64,000 bases of DNA from Liquidambar formosana (Eukaryota; Streptophyta; Magnoliopsida; Saxifragales; Altingiaceae): NCBI GenBank assembly GCA_039720395.1, contig CM077828.1, forward strand, positions 20,192,717 through 20,256,716, written 5' to 3'. This document shows, piece by piece, positions 13,101-24,468 of the stretch (its first letter is position 1; each line of letters opens with the position of its first letter). The notes under the pieces are model-generated. The model ran no database searches, was not told the DNA's origin, and saw only the letters and a program-made list of their open reading frames with translations. The position numbers and the translations under genes are program-made.

Positions 13101-13590
13101 GTTATTTTCAAAGCAAGAGTTTGATTATGGATTGGATTCTAATAGAATTCTACGAAGAATGAAACTCTCTCTCCAACTTAATTGTTCGAACTACATGGAC
13201 TTTGATCTTTGTAAGAAGTACGTAGGCCGCTCACTTAAGTCCAAGTCCAACTTAGCTTAGATTTTCTTTTTAATTTTCATAATTTCTAGTTATATTGCAT
13301 GATTGAAATTAATTAAGCCCAATCAATAAATAAGACCAATTTATCTGGTGAAATGGGTGCCTACTGGCCATAGTTCGAAACCTTCCCATTTCGTCACCTA
13401 GCTCCTGAACCCTTTGTTTTTGGTTCAAGACTTGCCTATTTTTCAAATATGGAGTCAAACTTGTTTTAACAAAACAAATCTTTTAGTGGTTTCCTCGTAT
13501 CCTAAAAATGAGGTAGCGACTCCCTTTCTTTTTAAAACTCTTTTAAAGTGGAATGGAACTCTAATCCAACTCGATTTCCTGGCATCCACA
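10157..13590 (+). mobile_element. solo LTR of TGTAGACACC family, inserted downstream of WAKL-A
   Basis: Starts TGTAGACACC at 10157 and ends GCATCCACA at 13590. Flanks GGTTT (10152-10156) and AGTTT (13591-13595) form a 5-bp TSD with one mismatch. The paralogous sequence at about 30257-30300 is the uninterrupted site ('gtctttggtttcaaatcc...tctcatttggttcttg'), so the boundaries are well supported. Removing the nested minus-strand LTR leaves about 1.98 kb with no gag or pol. Internal landmarks ('gaactacatggactttgat', 'gggtgcctactgg', 'gaggtagcgactccc') tie it to the 4046-7199 element. Confidence 0.75.
10962..12410 (-). mobile_element. nested solo LTR, minus strand, TGTAGACACC family
   Basis: On the minus strand it begins TGTAGACACCCCATTTTG at 12410. 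It carries the 'gggtgcctaacaccttccc' and 'gggtggcgactcct' landmarks near its far end. GCCAC occurs just after the start (12411-12415) and just before the far end, as 10957-10961 or alternatively 10969-10973, so the far boundary is uncertain by 12 bp. Excision restores a short tandem pattern of 'ggccaccctnnaaggccaaa' in the host LTR, which supports the insertion. No coding region. Confidence 0.65.
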
Positions 13591-16500
13591 AGTTTTAAAT
13601 CCTTTAAGGTCTCATTTGGTTCTTGACAGAACAAGAGAATAAAATAAAATGTTCCAAGAAGGCTTGCTTCCTCAAATTCTAAGAAATTTCTCAAATATTA
13701 TATGAAAATGTCATTACTGATTAACATAATAGAAGTTTCATGGATGAAGTCATGAGACTAATGTGAAACTCTTACACAATTACAATATAAAACAAATATG
13801 AAACAAAAATCATATTATTAATCATCATATATACTACTTATACAATAGTGAATGAACATTCGATGAGATGGCTTTGGTGTAGCCTAAAGATGAACTTGTT
13901 GAAGTCAAAGCACCATCCAAGGGCCCCATTAATTCAATAATGCATTCAACCTTTTGGAAATTTTGTTGAGTACTCAAAGGTATATGAGATTCAAAAATAT
14001 TGAATCCACCCTCTTCGAAATTTTGTTGAGCAATCAAAGGCATATGAGACATTTTCATCCCTTCTAACTCCATTGTTACTTCTTTCATTGTTGGCCTTTT
14101 CTTCCCATTCAAGTTTAAGCATCGTTTTGCAAGGTTAGCAACTGCCATGATCTCTTCCTTTCCACCCGTCTTCATAACCTGAGCATCAAATAAACGGTTC
14201 TCCTTTAACGACAAAATAAAATGTGTTGCTAGGCTTTTCTCTTCTTGTGTTCTTGTTGAACAAATTGGCTTTTGTCCTGTTAGAAGTTCAGCAAGAACAA
14301 CTCCGAAACTATATACATCACTCTTGTTAGTAAATTGACTTGATTGGAAATACTCAGGATCTAAGTAGCCAAAGGTGCCATGAACAAGGGTTGTTAAGTG
14401 AGTTTGCTCAATAGCAATGGATCTTGATGTCCCAAAATCTAACACTTTTGCTCTATATTTACCATCTAAAAGAATATTTGTGGACTTAATATCTCTATGA
14501 TAAATGGGTACAGAAGATGCTGAGTGTAGATAAGCAACTGCTCCCGCAACATATGTAGCAATTTGTACACGCCTTTCCCATGAAAGTGGAAAATCCTCAT
14601 TTTGATCAAGGATAAGTTGGAAAAAGGTTCCATTAGGGATGAACTCATAAACTAGTAAAGGAACTTCTGTCTCCAAACAACACCCTAATAGTTTAACTAC
14701 ATTCCTATGGTTAATTTGCGAAAGAATGACAACCTCATTAATGAATTGCTCTAACTGGTTTTCATAAACTAGCTTTGACTTCTTAATCGCAACGATCCTT
14801 CCATCAGTTAACATTCCTTTGTAAACTGTTCCTTGACCTCCTTGATCGAGAATTCGATTCTTGTTAAAATTGTTAGTTGCTTTCCGCAACTCTTAGGAAG
14901 TGAAAACTTTGTCAACAACACCTTCATTAGATGCCATTTGTTGTTGTAACAACAAGCCACCATTTCTTTTGAAGAACTTGTGTTTAAGTCTGATATTCCT
15001 TGTTTTTATCATTACTTTATACAACAAGAAACCATCTATGAGTAAAAACATCGATCCTCCGCTTGTGCTGACTCCTATACAACTCAAGCATAATGAAAGA
15101 GTCATGTCATTGTCTAAAATGCATGAACACAATTGAAAAATTAGATCTTGACAAAAAGTATGCAAATGATTGTCTTTCTTGTTACTACTCTCTTCGTTAC
15201 TAAATTATTGCCCTAGCCTCCTTTCTTTTTTGAAATGTTTCAAAATTATTGTCACATTCCAAAAGTTAATGATTTTTTTATATATTTCATTTCCTAAAAT
15301 ACCCTTAAAAAGGTATTTTCTCTTTTCCTAATGTTTTGTACACTTGAGGGCAAAATTAGAATGTCAAAACATATGTATTGATATGAAAGCATTTAATTGG
15401 ATTTCCTTAAAAAAACGTATTTCTTCAGAGGGGACTGTCAACTAGGAACGGAGGGAGTATATTATTTTTACTTAATTACTCAATGTCCAATACTTGGTAT
15501 TGACAGACCCTTCCAAACCCTTCTTTTTGGCTTGAACAGGTTAATTAGGGATATGATATTAAAAATGTAAATGTAAATACATAATTGTATAAAAAGTAAT
15601 TTTTTTATATTTGAATTTTTTTACTAATTTAAATTAAAGATTTTTATTTTTTGTTTTTAGTTATTTTTGTGGTGGTGGTGGTGGTTGGGGGGAGGGGGTG
15701 TTTGGTTTAAGCATTAAACTGAAAAATTAGTAAAGACCAGTCTAAGTGATTTTGTAAATATTGATTTCAAATGAAGTCTTTGAATTGCTAAAACCTCCGA
15801 ACATGCATTTATATTTAAAAGTTAAAACGAATTAACCAACTAGGTTTTCTGTAGTGTGTGGAAAAAGTGGTACTCTCTCCGACGTCTCGATGTCCAATTT
15901 ATGTTTAACAAACATATGCAATAATTATATATTTTCTTTCTCAAAAGACTCTTTATAATATTTGAAATTACAATAATTATATCAAATACCACATCAAGTA
16001 ACATTTTCTCACAAGTGGGTAAAATAGAAAAATTAATTAAATTGAAGACATAACAAAATTTTAAATGCATGCAATATTGTCTAAATATTTGTGCTTGATC
16101 AAAATGAGGCAAACAAATTGGGACGAAAGGAGTAAATTTTTCTTGATACAATGCGGAACCTGATTGCCTGGGGTTACCTTTTTAATGTTGCCCGCCCTAT
16201 TTAAAGCCAGATCATGCAATAATTGTCAAGGGAGACGAGCTCACAACCATGAGCTCAGACCTAGCATACATGGAGCTAGCTAGGTGGCACCTATAGTGAT
16301 GATCTGTTTTGTAAAGAGCCAGATTGTTTTTGGGTGGGGATCATACATAATGCAATTTTCCTGTCGGTGATAACTTGCACACAAATAAACACGAGAAACA
16401 TGGTACATGGGGGTGTTACCTATAATCACGGCCTTTAACCATTTTTTTTTCCTTGTAGCAGTAATATTGAGCGTATGTGCCATTGCCTGTGTAACTACTG

Positions 16501-16709
16501 TAATTCCCCATACAACTTCCGATACAGCCGGCACATGCTGGAAGAACAGTGATGCAAAAATAAATTTTTAGAAATAAAATAAAATAATAATAATAATAAT
16601 AAAGTCATTTATTGGCGCTTTTTCAAAAAAATGAGTACTTGATCTTAACGCATAAATCTTAATGGAGCAAGACATTATTTGGAAGGTGAGAGACCCTCCC
16701 AAGTTGTAC

Positions 16710-16965
16710 CTTCACATCCATTGGAAATATAAGGGTTCCCTTCATAATACTCGGGATATGCACAGGAATAAGTTAACCATTCACGGTTTCACCGATAATG
16801 GAGCGATAGAGACAGTTTTGATAGCTTTGATGTATATAAGTACTGTTTGTTATCGTCCAATCCAGAAGCACTGGAGTAGACGAAAATTTTGAAAATTTTC
16901 GGGGGTTATTGGCAGATTATTTCGAACCCCTTGACAGGTAGGGAATAGTAACATTGCCGCATGTT
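16710..16965 (-). pseudogene. relic WAKL exon 1 inside intron 1 of WAKL-A
   Basis: On the minus strand the 3' part encodes the conserved end of a WAKL exon 1 ('[13 protein letters not shown]') followed by a donor-like GTACAA. The 5' part resembles the start of the GUB_WAK domain ('CGNVTIPY'). The middle of the exon is deleted or scrambled. The same relic sits at the same place in WAKL-B, so it predates the duplication. Confidence 0.75.
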
Positions 16966-17719
16966 AAGTTTCCAACTTACAAGCCTAAGCTTAAGTGAAT
17001 GGCCTAAATAGGTATATAAAGACATGTTTAACTCGATATTTAATTGATGTGGAATGTGGAACTTCCTACCATTCCCTCACGACATGATCTAATACCATGT
17101 TAAGTTTTTAACTTACAAGCCTAAGTTTATAAGTGGAAGGTCAAAACAGATATATAAGGATATGTTTAACTTGATATTTAATCAATGTGGGATGTAAGAC
17201 TTCCCAGTATGTTTTGTTTATGATTTTGTTCTTGATTTCACATAATGTTGTGTGTTCCCAGCGGGGTGTTTGATTTTGTATTTTGGACTTGTTCTCTCTT
17301 AGGTGTTGTGTGAATCCAGATTGGGCTAGGACACCAGGGAAATGGGCTGGTTTGGTGTTTGGAATCTAAATGTGTGGAGAATTGGACAAGTGGGCCTGAT
17401 CTTATGGGTGGAGATAAAATATATGGTTCAGTTGATGGGCAACTTGGAAAGAATGGGTCGGGTCATATGAAATTAGTTTTGAGAAAGGATCATACCCATA
17501 TTCATGTCTAAGATTGGTCTGCCCACTCAAGCGTTTTTGTCATAAGATTGGAGATTAGGAAGAGTTACATGATTTCTTAAAGGCAAATTAAGGACCCTAG
17601 ACGAGGCATGTGAAGAGAAGACAAGACGCAAAAAGAAAAAATTCTAAAAGAATCGGTGGGATAGAGTTGAAAGTTCAATTTGTTGGGGATCATAGACTCA
17701 TAGTAGTGTGTTGGTGGTA

Positions 17720-18185
17720 ATCTTAAGTTGTTGGGGGCTATGGTTTGGAAGAAGTAGGTGGTGAATCAGTTTCTAGTAGTGGTATTTTCAGTAGGATCAA
17801 GGATAGTTTAGGAGAGATTCAAGATTTGGCTGTTGGGGTGTCAATTGAGCTTTGTTGTGTAATTTTTGTTTCTGATGTGGGAGACTGGAACTTGTTCTTA
17901 TTTTTAAGCGGTTTTCATAGGAGATCAATCAGTTTTAGGAAGCTTGCCTCGCTTCTTTATATTTTCTGCTTCTTGAGTGTAATTAAAGTCGGGAAGAACC
18001 AAAATTTCTTCATATGGATCAATTGTTTCAAAGTAGCTTTGTTGAGAATTGAAATGGAGGATGGTTTTTGGGGTGGTTTGTTTGTTTGTTTGTTCTGTTT
18101 TGGGTGTTGTGATTGTTTCATGTATCTCATATTTTACTCCTCTAATAAAATTGTAAAAATAAATAAAATAAAATAAAATTTGTTT
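17720..18185 (+). mobile_element. probable LINE 3' tail in intron 1 of WAKL-A
   Basis: Plus-strand sequence ending in 'cctctaataaaattg' and an A-rich (ATAAA)n tail. A short open frame ('[14 protein letters not shown]') has the look of the C-terminal part of a plant LINE RNase H-like (RVT_3) domain, but the match is weak. A shortened copy lies at 34430-34740 in WAKL-B, lacking about 170 bp of the middle. Confidence 0.4.
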
Positions 18186-19010
18186 TGCCAATTGCCAATT
18201 ATTCAAACAAAGGAAGGAAAAAAAAGAAAGAAAAAAGTTGTACCTTCACATCCATTGGAAATATAAGGGTTGCCTTCATAAGGGGAACAACATTGACAGG
18301 CATAATTCGTGATCCTCCCATTGACAAATAATTGAGCATAACAGCTTTGATTTGGATAACGGCCTACAGGGAGGTTGTCTAGACTTGTAATCATCCAATC
18401 CAAAAGCACTGGAGTAGATGAATTTGAAAGGTTGCCTGGAATTGGAGACTGGACTGAGTAGGACAAAAAGGAAGACGTACACTCCACTGTTGTAGTGTTT
18501 GTGGTAGTAATGCTGTAGATGGCAACATCTGAAGGAATTGAGGTTTCGCAACAGTTGATACCATAGCAAACTCCTGTAATAATACTACTATTGCAAGTCG
18601 ACGTGCAACCTGCCAAAATTGCCCACTCTGGTTGGTGAGGAGGGCATTACCACATCCCATCACTGTGAATTTGTTCAGATCCGAGAAGCGAAAAGGGCTT
18701 TCACTTAGATTGGCGCTCGTCCATGGACTACCTCTACAGATGGGGGCTATGGGAACGTTCACCGTCACGGATTGGTCGCCCAGTGATATGCTTAACACCT
18801 CCAGATTGAATCGGCTTAAAAATGGTTTTGGGGGTTTGACAGATTCATTGCAGGTTATTTCGAACCATTTTTCATGGTGACAATCCCCCTTCCCATAACC
18901 GAAAGGGTAGGGAATAGTGACATTACCGCATACATCTTGACAACCAGGCTTTGCCATAGAAGGAGAAGCTGCTAATGGTTCCATTAGCCATAGTAAGAAG
19001 ATGAACTGAA

Positions 19011-19315
19011 CAGGGACGGAACCAGGATTTTAACTCAGGGGTGGCCAAAGGATGAATAATAAAAATTTTACCTTTCAAGTATGAAAACTATACTAAGATT
19101 CAAGATTAAATATATTAATACATTGAATGGAAGGTAAATGACTTGACCTTACTTATACTTCTCTAAAACCATGACAAACAAAAAAAAAAACAAAACAAAA
19201 CAAAAAAAAAAACAAAATGATTTTCTTTGGTCAGATGTTTTCCGCCAACCGTTACCCTCTAATATGCTCAATGATTTTGTTTGATAGAAATTTGGGTAAA
19301 TCTAACGTTAAAAAA

Positions 19316-19348
<33 letters not shown>

Positions 19349-19780
19349 AAACAAACAAAAGAGCTAATGCGATCAATAGGAGAAGGTGTTTGTTTTTTGT
19401 TAATTATTTTAGACATTTTACCTTTTGTATATATTAATTCTAGCTTTTTATCCTTGAGTATAAGTTGCCTATTTGACTTTTAAGAGATCATGTAAGGAAC
19501 CATTGTGCTGATTGGGAGGGATCATTCCTAGATTGTGCCTAAAAAACTGTAACTAGTAAATTACGTTTTGATGACCATTTAGCAATATAATAACAAAACC
19601 AAACCCATTAGTAGTCATTTCATAATAGGTTGATAATCCATTTGTAACAAGTTAACAGGGAATACCTTGTTTTGGTATTAGCTTCAAATCTGGTTACTAA
19701 ACAATACTTTATCAAGACAATTTTTTGGAAGTGAGGGGGGGGCCATGGCCACCCCAAGCCTAAGTGTAGGTCCGTCCCTG
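19011..19780. mobile_element. non-autonomous hAT element in exon 1 of WAKL-A
   Basis: Termini are CAGGGACGGAACC on the left and GGTCCGTCCCTG on the right, an inverted pair. A second inverted match (GGGGTGGCCA) lies just inside. The 8-bp TSD GAACTGAA is perfect (19003-19010 and 19781-19788). The intact exon of WAKL-B has the uninterrupted sequence 'agatgaactgaagaatc'. The length is 770 bp and no transposase frame is present, so it depends on an element elsewhere. Long A-rich runs lie inside. Confidence 0.9.
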
Positions 19781-19863
19781 GAACTGAAGAATCAACTCCA
19801 CAATCATTTCTTCTTTTGAGTTATTTGCAACTAATGCCCACTCACGTAACACATGAGATCCTC

Positions 19864-19869
19864 TTTATA
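19864..19869 (-). promoter_or_regulatory. TATA box of WAKL-A
   Basis: Minus-strand CTATAAAGAGG about 57 bp upstream of the ATG at 19807. It is identical in place and sequence to the box upstream of WAKL-B. Confidence 0.5.
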
Positions 19870-20009
19870 GCCAACTAGATTTGACTTCTTCAGGCCCTTT
19901 ATTTATTTATTTTTGGTTTTTGGTTTTTTCTACACCCTGAAAATGAAAAATATATAGCAGCGGAAACCAGTGCGATGCATCCCCCCAAGGACCGGCACAA
20001 TCTTTAAAC

Positions 20010-20193
20010 ATTCATCTGTAAACTGTTCTTTGGCCACCTTGACTATAGTTTGGTTATTGTTAAAATTGTTGTAGTAGCAAACCATCGTTCCTTCTCGAGA
20101 ACTTTTCTTTGAGTTTAATGTTTTCCATCATTACTTTACAAAACCAAAAACTGCCTAGAAGCAGGAACAGTGATCCTCCGCCTATGCTGACAC
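20010..20193 (-). pseudogene. WAKL exon 3 relic (transmembrane part)
   Basis: Minus-strand remnant starting after an acceptor (GTGTAG, exon edge at 20193) and coding for a WAKL transmembrane/juxtamembrane segment that reads roughly 'GVSIGGGSLFLLLGSFW'. It decays and stops near 20010. It pairs with the WAKL-C exon 3 relic at 39897-40247. No kinase core remains. Confidence 0.7.
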
Positions 20194-20978
20194 CTACACA
20201 AAAGCAAAATGAAAAGGTCACATGATTATTGTCTAAAATGTGTGAATAAAGTCGATTAATTTAGATCATGGGATAAATTATGAAAATTATTGTCATTCTT
20301 CTAACTATGTAACTTTTCTAGGGAGATGTTATTGGCAGCGCATTCCAAAAAAAAGCCTCCAACACTCTTCCTCTCACTTAAGGGTGCAGAGGCTTTTTTT
20401 TGGAGCACCAATAGTACTTTCCTTATAGCACATTATCCAATATTTAGTGTTGACAGACTGTTGTTAACCACTTCTTTTGGCTTAAACAGGTTAGTAAATG
20501 ATAATAAAATTGTAATTCAAAATACATAATTGTATGCAAAGTGAATATTTACATTTGAATTTGCAATAAAATTAAACTGTTAAACTAATTATGTTTTGTG
20601 TGTGTTTTTTTGGAAAATGCTCAAGAGCCCAATATTTTGTCAAAATTTTCTTGTTCACCTAATGTGGTAATCACCACTTCAACCTATTATGAATATTTAT
20701 TTTTTCAATTAAATTTTTAATTGGTTAATTTAACCGCCATGTCATTTTGGCAAAGAAAACTGGACAAACAAATTGGGGGTTAAGTTCTAGACTGATAATT
20801 AATCAAGACCAGCTATGGTTGATTTTGTTAACCACTGATTCCAAATGAATTCTTTGGAGAACTAAAATCTCGGAACATGTTTGGAAAATATGCCAAAAAG
20901 ATGGCTGAAGAGCCAAAACGAACTTGGAGATCCAACCAACTAGGTTTTCAAATATTGTTTGGTAAAGTAAATCCACTT

Positions 20979-21198
20979 AGGCCATGTTTGTTTAACTCGA
21001 ATGGAATGGATGGAATGGAATTACATTTCAATTTATTCCAGACAATGTGTTTGGATGAGGTAATTTAAATGGAAATGAAATCAAATAGTGTATTTGGACA
21101 ACTATTTCAAATCTCTTTCCATTTCAGGTTACATCAAGCAGGGAATCAAATTCCATTCTCATTCATTTCATTCCATTCCAACTAAACAAACATGTCCT
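20979..21198. mobile_element. foldback MITE, copy 1
   Basis: Inverted termini AGGCCATGTTTGTTTA (left) and AGGACATGTTTGTTTA (read from the right), with 'gaatggaatggaat' and its complement just inside. The empty site is visible in the paralogous WAKL-C intron ('aaatccactcatattg', about 41524-41540). The TSD is too short to call. A second copy lies at 36841-37050. The superfamily is not certain. Confidence 0.7.
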
Positions 21199-22066
21199 CA
21201 TATTGTTTCACTTAATTATTATATATATATATGTGACTACCGATACATAGATACATAGACATGAACATATGAAATTATGAACATACATCAATGGTAGATC
21301 AACTTTTATCCTAATTCAAAATATGGCTACAAATTTTTTTTTTTTTTTTTGGAAGCTTTTTTTCTACTTCACAACAACAAGATAAAAGAAACAGTTTTAA
21401 CTAATAAAAGTTTTTCTTATTGATAAACAACTAGAAAAAAAAAAAAGAAAAGAAAAAAACATAAAAAGGAGCCAAATTTTTTGTCCAAATTTATTAGACC
21501 AAATGAGGTGGCGATTAGGTTAATCAATCAAAAATTTTATGAAAAGAATAATTGACAAAAACAAATTGATGTGGCAGTTGCCACATTATTTGAGTAAGTT
21601 AATTTGGGCAAAGAATTTGAACTATATAATATTGCTCATCTATATAAATAAAGTTATAAAAATTGCATTGGGGGAAGGACAAAAGGAAAGTAAAGAAAGC
21701 AAGAAAACATGGGGTAAAAACAAAATTTAAATAGGTACAAAATGAGGAAATTTATAAAAAGAAATGAGTAAAAAAAATACTAAATATAACGGGGTAAAAA
21801 CATCTTAGAGGGCCAAATTTGAGAGAGGCTAAATCTCTAAGTATTAAAAAAAATATAAGTGTAAAATTTATATAAAAAATAAAAAATAAGCAGGCCAACC
21901 AATTCCCCTCAAGTCTTACTGCTTCCTCTCTGGAGACAGAGATATGAACACATATTTATGTACACCAATGTGGACAAATGAGTCACATAAATATGGAACA
22001 TGTACAAACAATTAATTGCCGTTGGTTTTTTTATGACATATGAAGCTCCTTCACCAACAGGGTTCC

Positions 22067-23178
22067 GGATTTGGTGCTGTAGGGTGCTTTTACAGCGCCA
22101 TGTTGTAGCTATTGGATGCGCTTTACGTGAAATGTGGGAAGGATGAACGGTTGGGCTTCAAAACGCACCAACCCAGGTGGTTTAAGGGTTCAAACAGCAA
22201 CATTAACGCCGTGAGGCGTTAACGCTTCAGGATTTGATCTCTCTCATATCTCTCTCCATCCCTACCGATCCAATCCCCGTCGGCAGGACGATGCAACCCC
22301 TCGTCGTCGGCGAAAAATCAGATCACTTCCTCTTTCCATTCTTTTTTTTTTTTTTTTTTTTTTGTTTCACGATCTGATCTGACCAATGTTACTGGATCTG
22401 GGTTTTTTTTTTGGTAAAGAAAAATTAGGTTAGAAGATCCACCGAAGTGGGTAGCCTTAACTGGGTGTGTGGTAACAGGTAAGCCCAAAGGCTCTCTCTC
22501 CCTCTCCCTCCCGTCGGCACAGCCCGTCCAACACAATCTTCCTCAAATCTACCATGGTTTGTGCTTCAAACCGGATTTAGATGCACCCTCGACGCCGGCA
22601 GTGGCGGCGGATCTGCTGTTTCTTTCCTTCAATTTTTTTTTTCTTTTACGTTCATTGTTTAATTGAATTCAAAAAAAGGGGGATGGGAGCGAAATATTCT
22701 GGCCGGAAAATTCCATGGATGAGTTTACGGTGAGATGGGTTTAGCCGGATCTACAAACTTGGCCGGATCTGCGAGCTTGTTCGGCGAGGAAGGATTAGAG
22801 GGGGTACAATCGGAGGGGACGAACACGTTATCTAGGGGAAAAAAAAAAAAAGGGAAAATAGGGGAGAGGGAGAAGGAGGGAGAAGGAACTACCGCCGTCG
22901 AATCTGGTGATGGGCGGATGTTGTGGCTGGCAAAGTTCGCCAGAGAAAGTGATGGTGATGGTCTCTGAATTTTTGGGTTGCTTCGTGCCAAAATGCAGCG
23001 TTTTGGTCTCTTTTACGGAGTATGAGCTTAACGCCTCACAGCGTTAACATTCCAACTCTAGCCCCTTAAACAATTTGGTTTGGTGCGTTTTAAAGTCCAA
23101 TTATTAGTCCTTTCCACCTGTCACGTGGAGCACATCTAACGACTATAACATGGTGATGTAAAAGCACCCTTACAATCC
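22067..23178. mobile_element. Mutator-like element with long TIRs
   Basis: The ends form an imperfect inverted repeat of roughly 180 bp. On the left are 'agggtgcttttacagcgcc', 'cttcaaaacgcaccaa' and 'gccgtgaggcgttaac'; their complements lie on the right in mirrored order. The insertion is absent from the paralogous WAKL-C intron at about 42890. The inside is GC-rich with CT-rich 5'UTR-like tracts, unlike its surroundings. It has small frames (for example 22725-22991 minus) but no transposase. No clear TSD was found, so the exact ends are uncertain. It could be a gene-capturing MULE whose cargo I cannot identify. Confidence 0.6.
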
Positions 23179-23215
23179 CAAGTATTGTCTTTTGGATGGG
23201 TCTCACAAAGCAATT

Positions 23216-24231
23216 TTGTGAGACTATTCTCAACTCCGTTGTTTTTGAGATCTGGTCTAGAGTTTTTAATTCTCATTTCAAAAACAATCCGAGAAATAGA
23301 ACCTTTCGCAGTAATTAGGGCATCGTACCTTGTAAGTTGTAACACTAGGATAGGACTTTATTTGCCTTCTCCTTTTGTTATAACCTTTGGCATGTCAGGG
23401 CTTTGTCTCTCTTTGCAATGATGGAGCCACGAGTTTGATCTAGCGTGGCTAAATTTTGATTGATCTTTAAATTTATTTATTTTTTCAAAATACTAAAGAA
23501 ATCAATTATTTATTGTAATTGATGTAAACCAGATCGCAATGTTAGGGTTTAGAGTTTACGAATAGGTTGGACCATCAAGATGTCAAAAGAGAGAAAGAAA
23601 TTATTCGTGTTTTTCCAAATTTGACGCAAATTGATTAAAATTTGGACCCTAAAATAAAATATTACTCAAGTTTTGGACCCTAAACTACAATTTACATATC
23701 CTTATTATATAAATCCAATGTTTATCTCTATATGTCCCCGACGCATTCTACAACAAGAGGATTCCATTATCTATTGCCTATTGGATTCATGGGCGGAGTA
23801 TGGTTCATAAAGTGGGACTCATTCCCAATAAGGTATTTAGATGGATTATTGTTATGAAAGACTATGATAAACATATGATAATGAAGTTCGGTTGAATAAC
23901 CATACTAACATACTAGGATGATGGCACCCATCCCGAGGAGTTTACAAATTTTTATGACAATACTAATATCGATCAAATAAAAAATAGAATTGAAGTGGGG
24001 CAAAACCTTGTGCATATATACAGTAAAACCTTGTGCACATATACACTACATATATTCACTACTTTTAGTGTACGTGTATATATGGGGAAGGTTTTGCCTC
24101 CTCGTAAGCCCAAATAGTGTTTTTTTTTTTTTTTTCATTTAAATTATTATTTAGGGGGGAGGGGGTGGTTTGTTTTGTGTACACGAGGGGGGTGGTTTGT
24201 CCTTATTTCCTTTTCAGACTGTTTCAAAGTC
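23216..24231. other. intergenic, no gene recognised
   Basis: AT-rich sequence after the end of block 1. It contains 'ggaccctaaa(a/c)ta' phrases like those of the foldback element at 45795-46337, and an inverted 'tatatacac' pair near 24010-24085. No coding potential is recognised. Confidence 0.4.
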
Positions 24232-24452
24232 TTCTTTTTTTTTTATTTATTTAAAGATAACGAGGGAATCCCACCAAAACAAGGCCACTTAGTGACCCAA
24301 CCCTAACAGGTAAAACCATAGATATACAAGTCACTCCTTTTAACTTATACATCATTTGAGTCGTGCAGTAACCATACTAGTGAGAAATCAAACTCTTGAC
24401 CTCTAGTTTATGGTTTGTCACAAGTCCGCCCATTACCACTGAGAGAGTGTTT
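24232..24452 (-). mobile_element. tRNA-derived SINE, minus strand
   Basis: Read on the minus strand it starts near CTCTCAGTGGTAATGGGCGG (box A-like), continues with GGTCAAGAGTTTGATTTCTC (box B-like, compare GGTTCGANNCC), and ends in TTTAAATAAATA plus an A run. This order and length of about 220 bp fit a plant Pol III SINE. The TSD was not resolved. Confidence 0.65.
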
Positions 24453-24468
24453 CAAAATCTTTGCCGTG

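Larger units (their letters stand above)
13834..19807 (-). pseudogene. WAKL-A, wall-associated-kinase-like pseudogene
   Basis: Tandem paralogue of WAKL-B with the same three-exon plan. Exon 1 is 18244-19807, exon 2 16420-16546 and exon 3 13834-15074. Five lesions are visible against B. (1) A 770-bp hAT element sits in the signal-peptide codons (19011-19780). (2) One C is missing at 18621-18625, shifting the frame inside the GUB_WAK region after 'NQSG'. (3) The exon 2 acceptor reads CACTG where B has CGCAG. (4) Exon 2 has nine A where B has eight, a +1 shift. (5) A GAA codon before the kinase ('VFTSEEL' in B) has become TAA at 14893-14895. The kinase frame itself keeps its Lys, HRD and DFG motifs but lacks three residues near 'LFD..AQV'. 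A receptor kinase cannot be made; a kinase-only fragment is conceivable but unsupported. Confidence 0.85.
13591..23215. repeat. segmental duplication block 1 (paralogous to 30260-42945)
   Basis: Exons, introns and even intron insertions of 13591-19900 align with 30270-35730 (WAKL-B). The stretch from about 20008 to 23215 aligns with 40070-42945 (the WAKL-C 3' part and intron). The counterpart of 35730-40065 is missing here: near 20005 the B-type upstream sequence ('ggcacaatcttta') passes directly into the C-type kinase relic ('aacattcatctgtaaactg'). The join lies at shared 'taaacatt'. Similarity stops near 23215, within the C intron, so C-like exons 1 and 2 are absent from this block. Confidence 0.75.

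Noticed and set aside
14900..15136. Plus-strand frames opposite the WAKL exon 3 regions (also near 31604-31879 and 51807-52043)
   Set aside because: They recur at the same place in each paralogue only because they are antisense shadows of the conserved transmembrane/juxtamembrane coding sequence.
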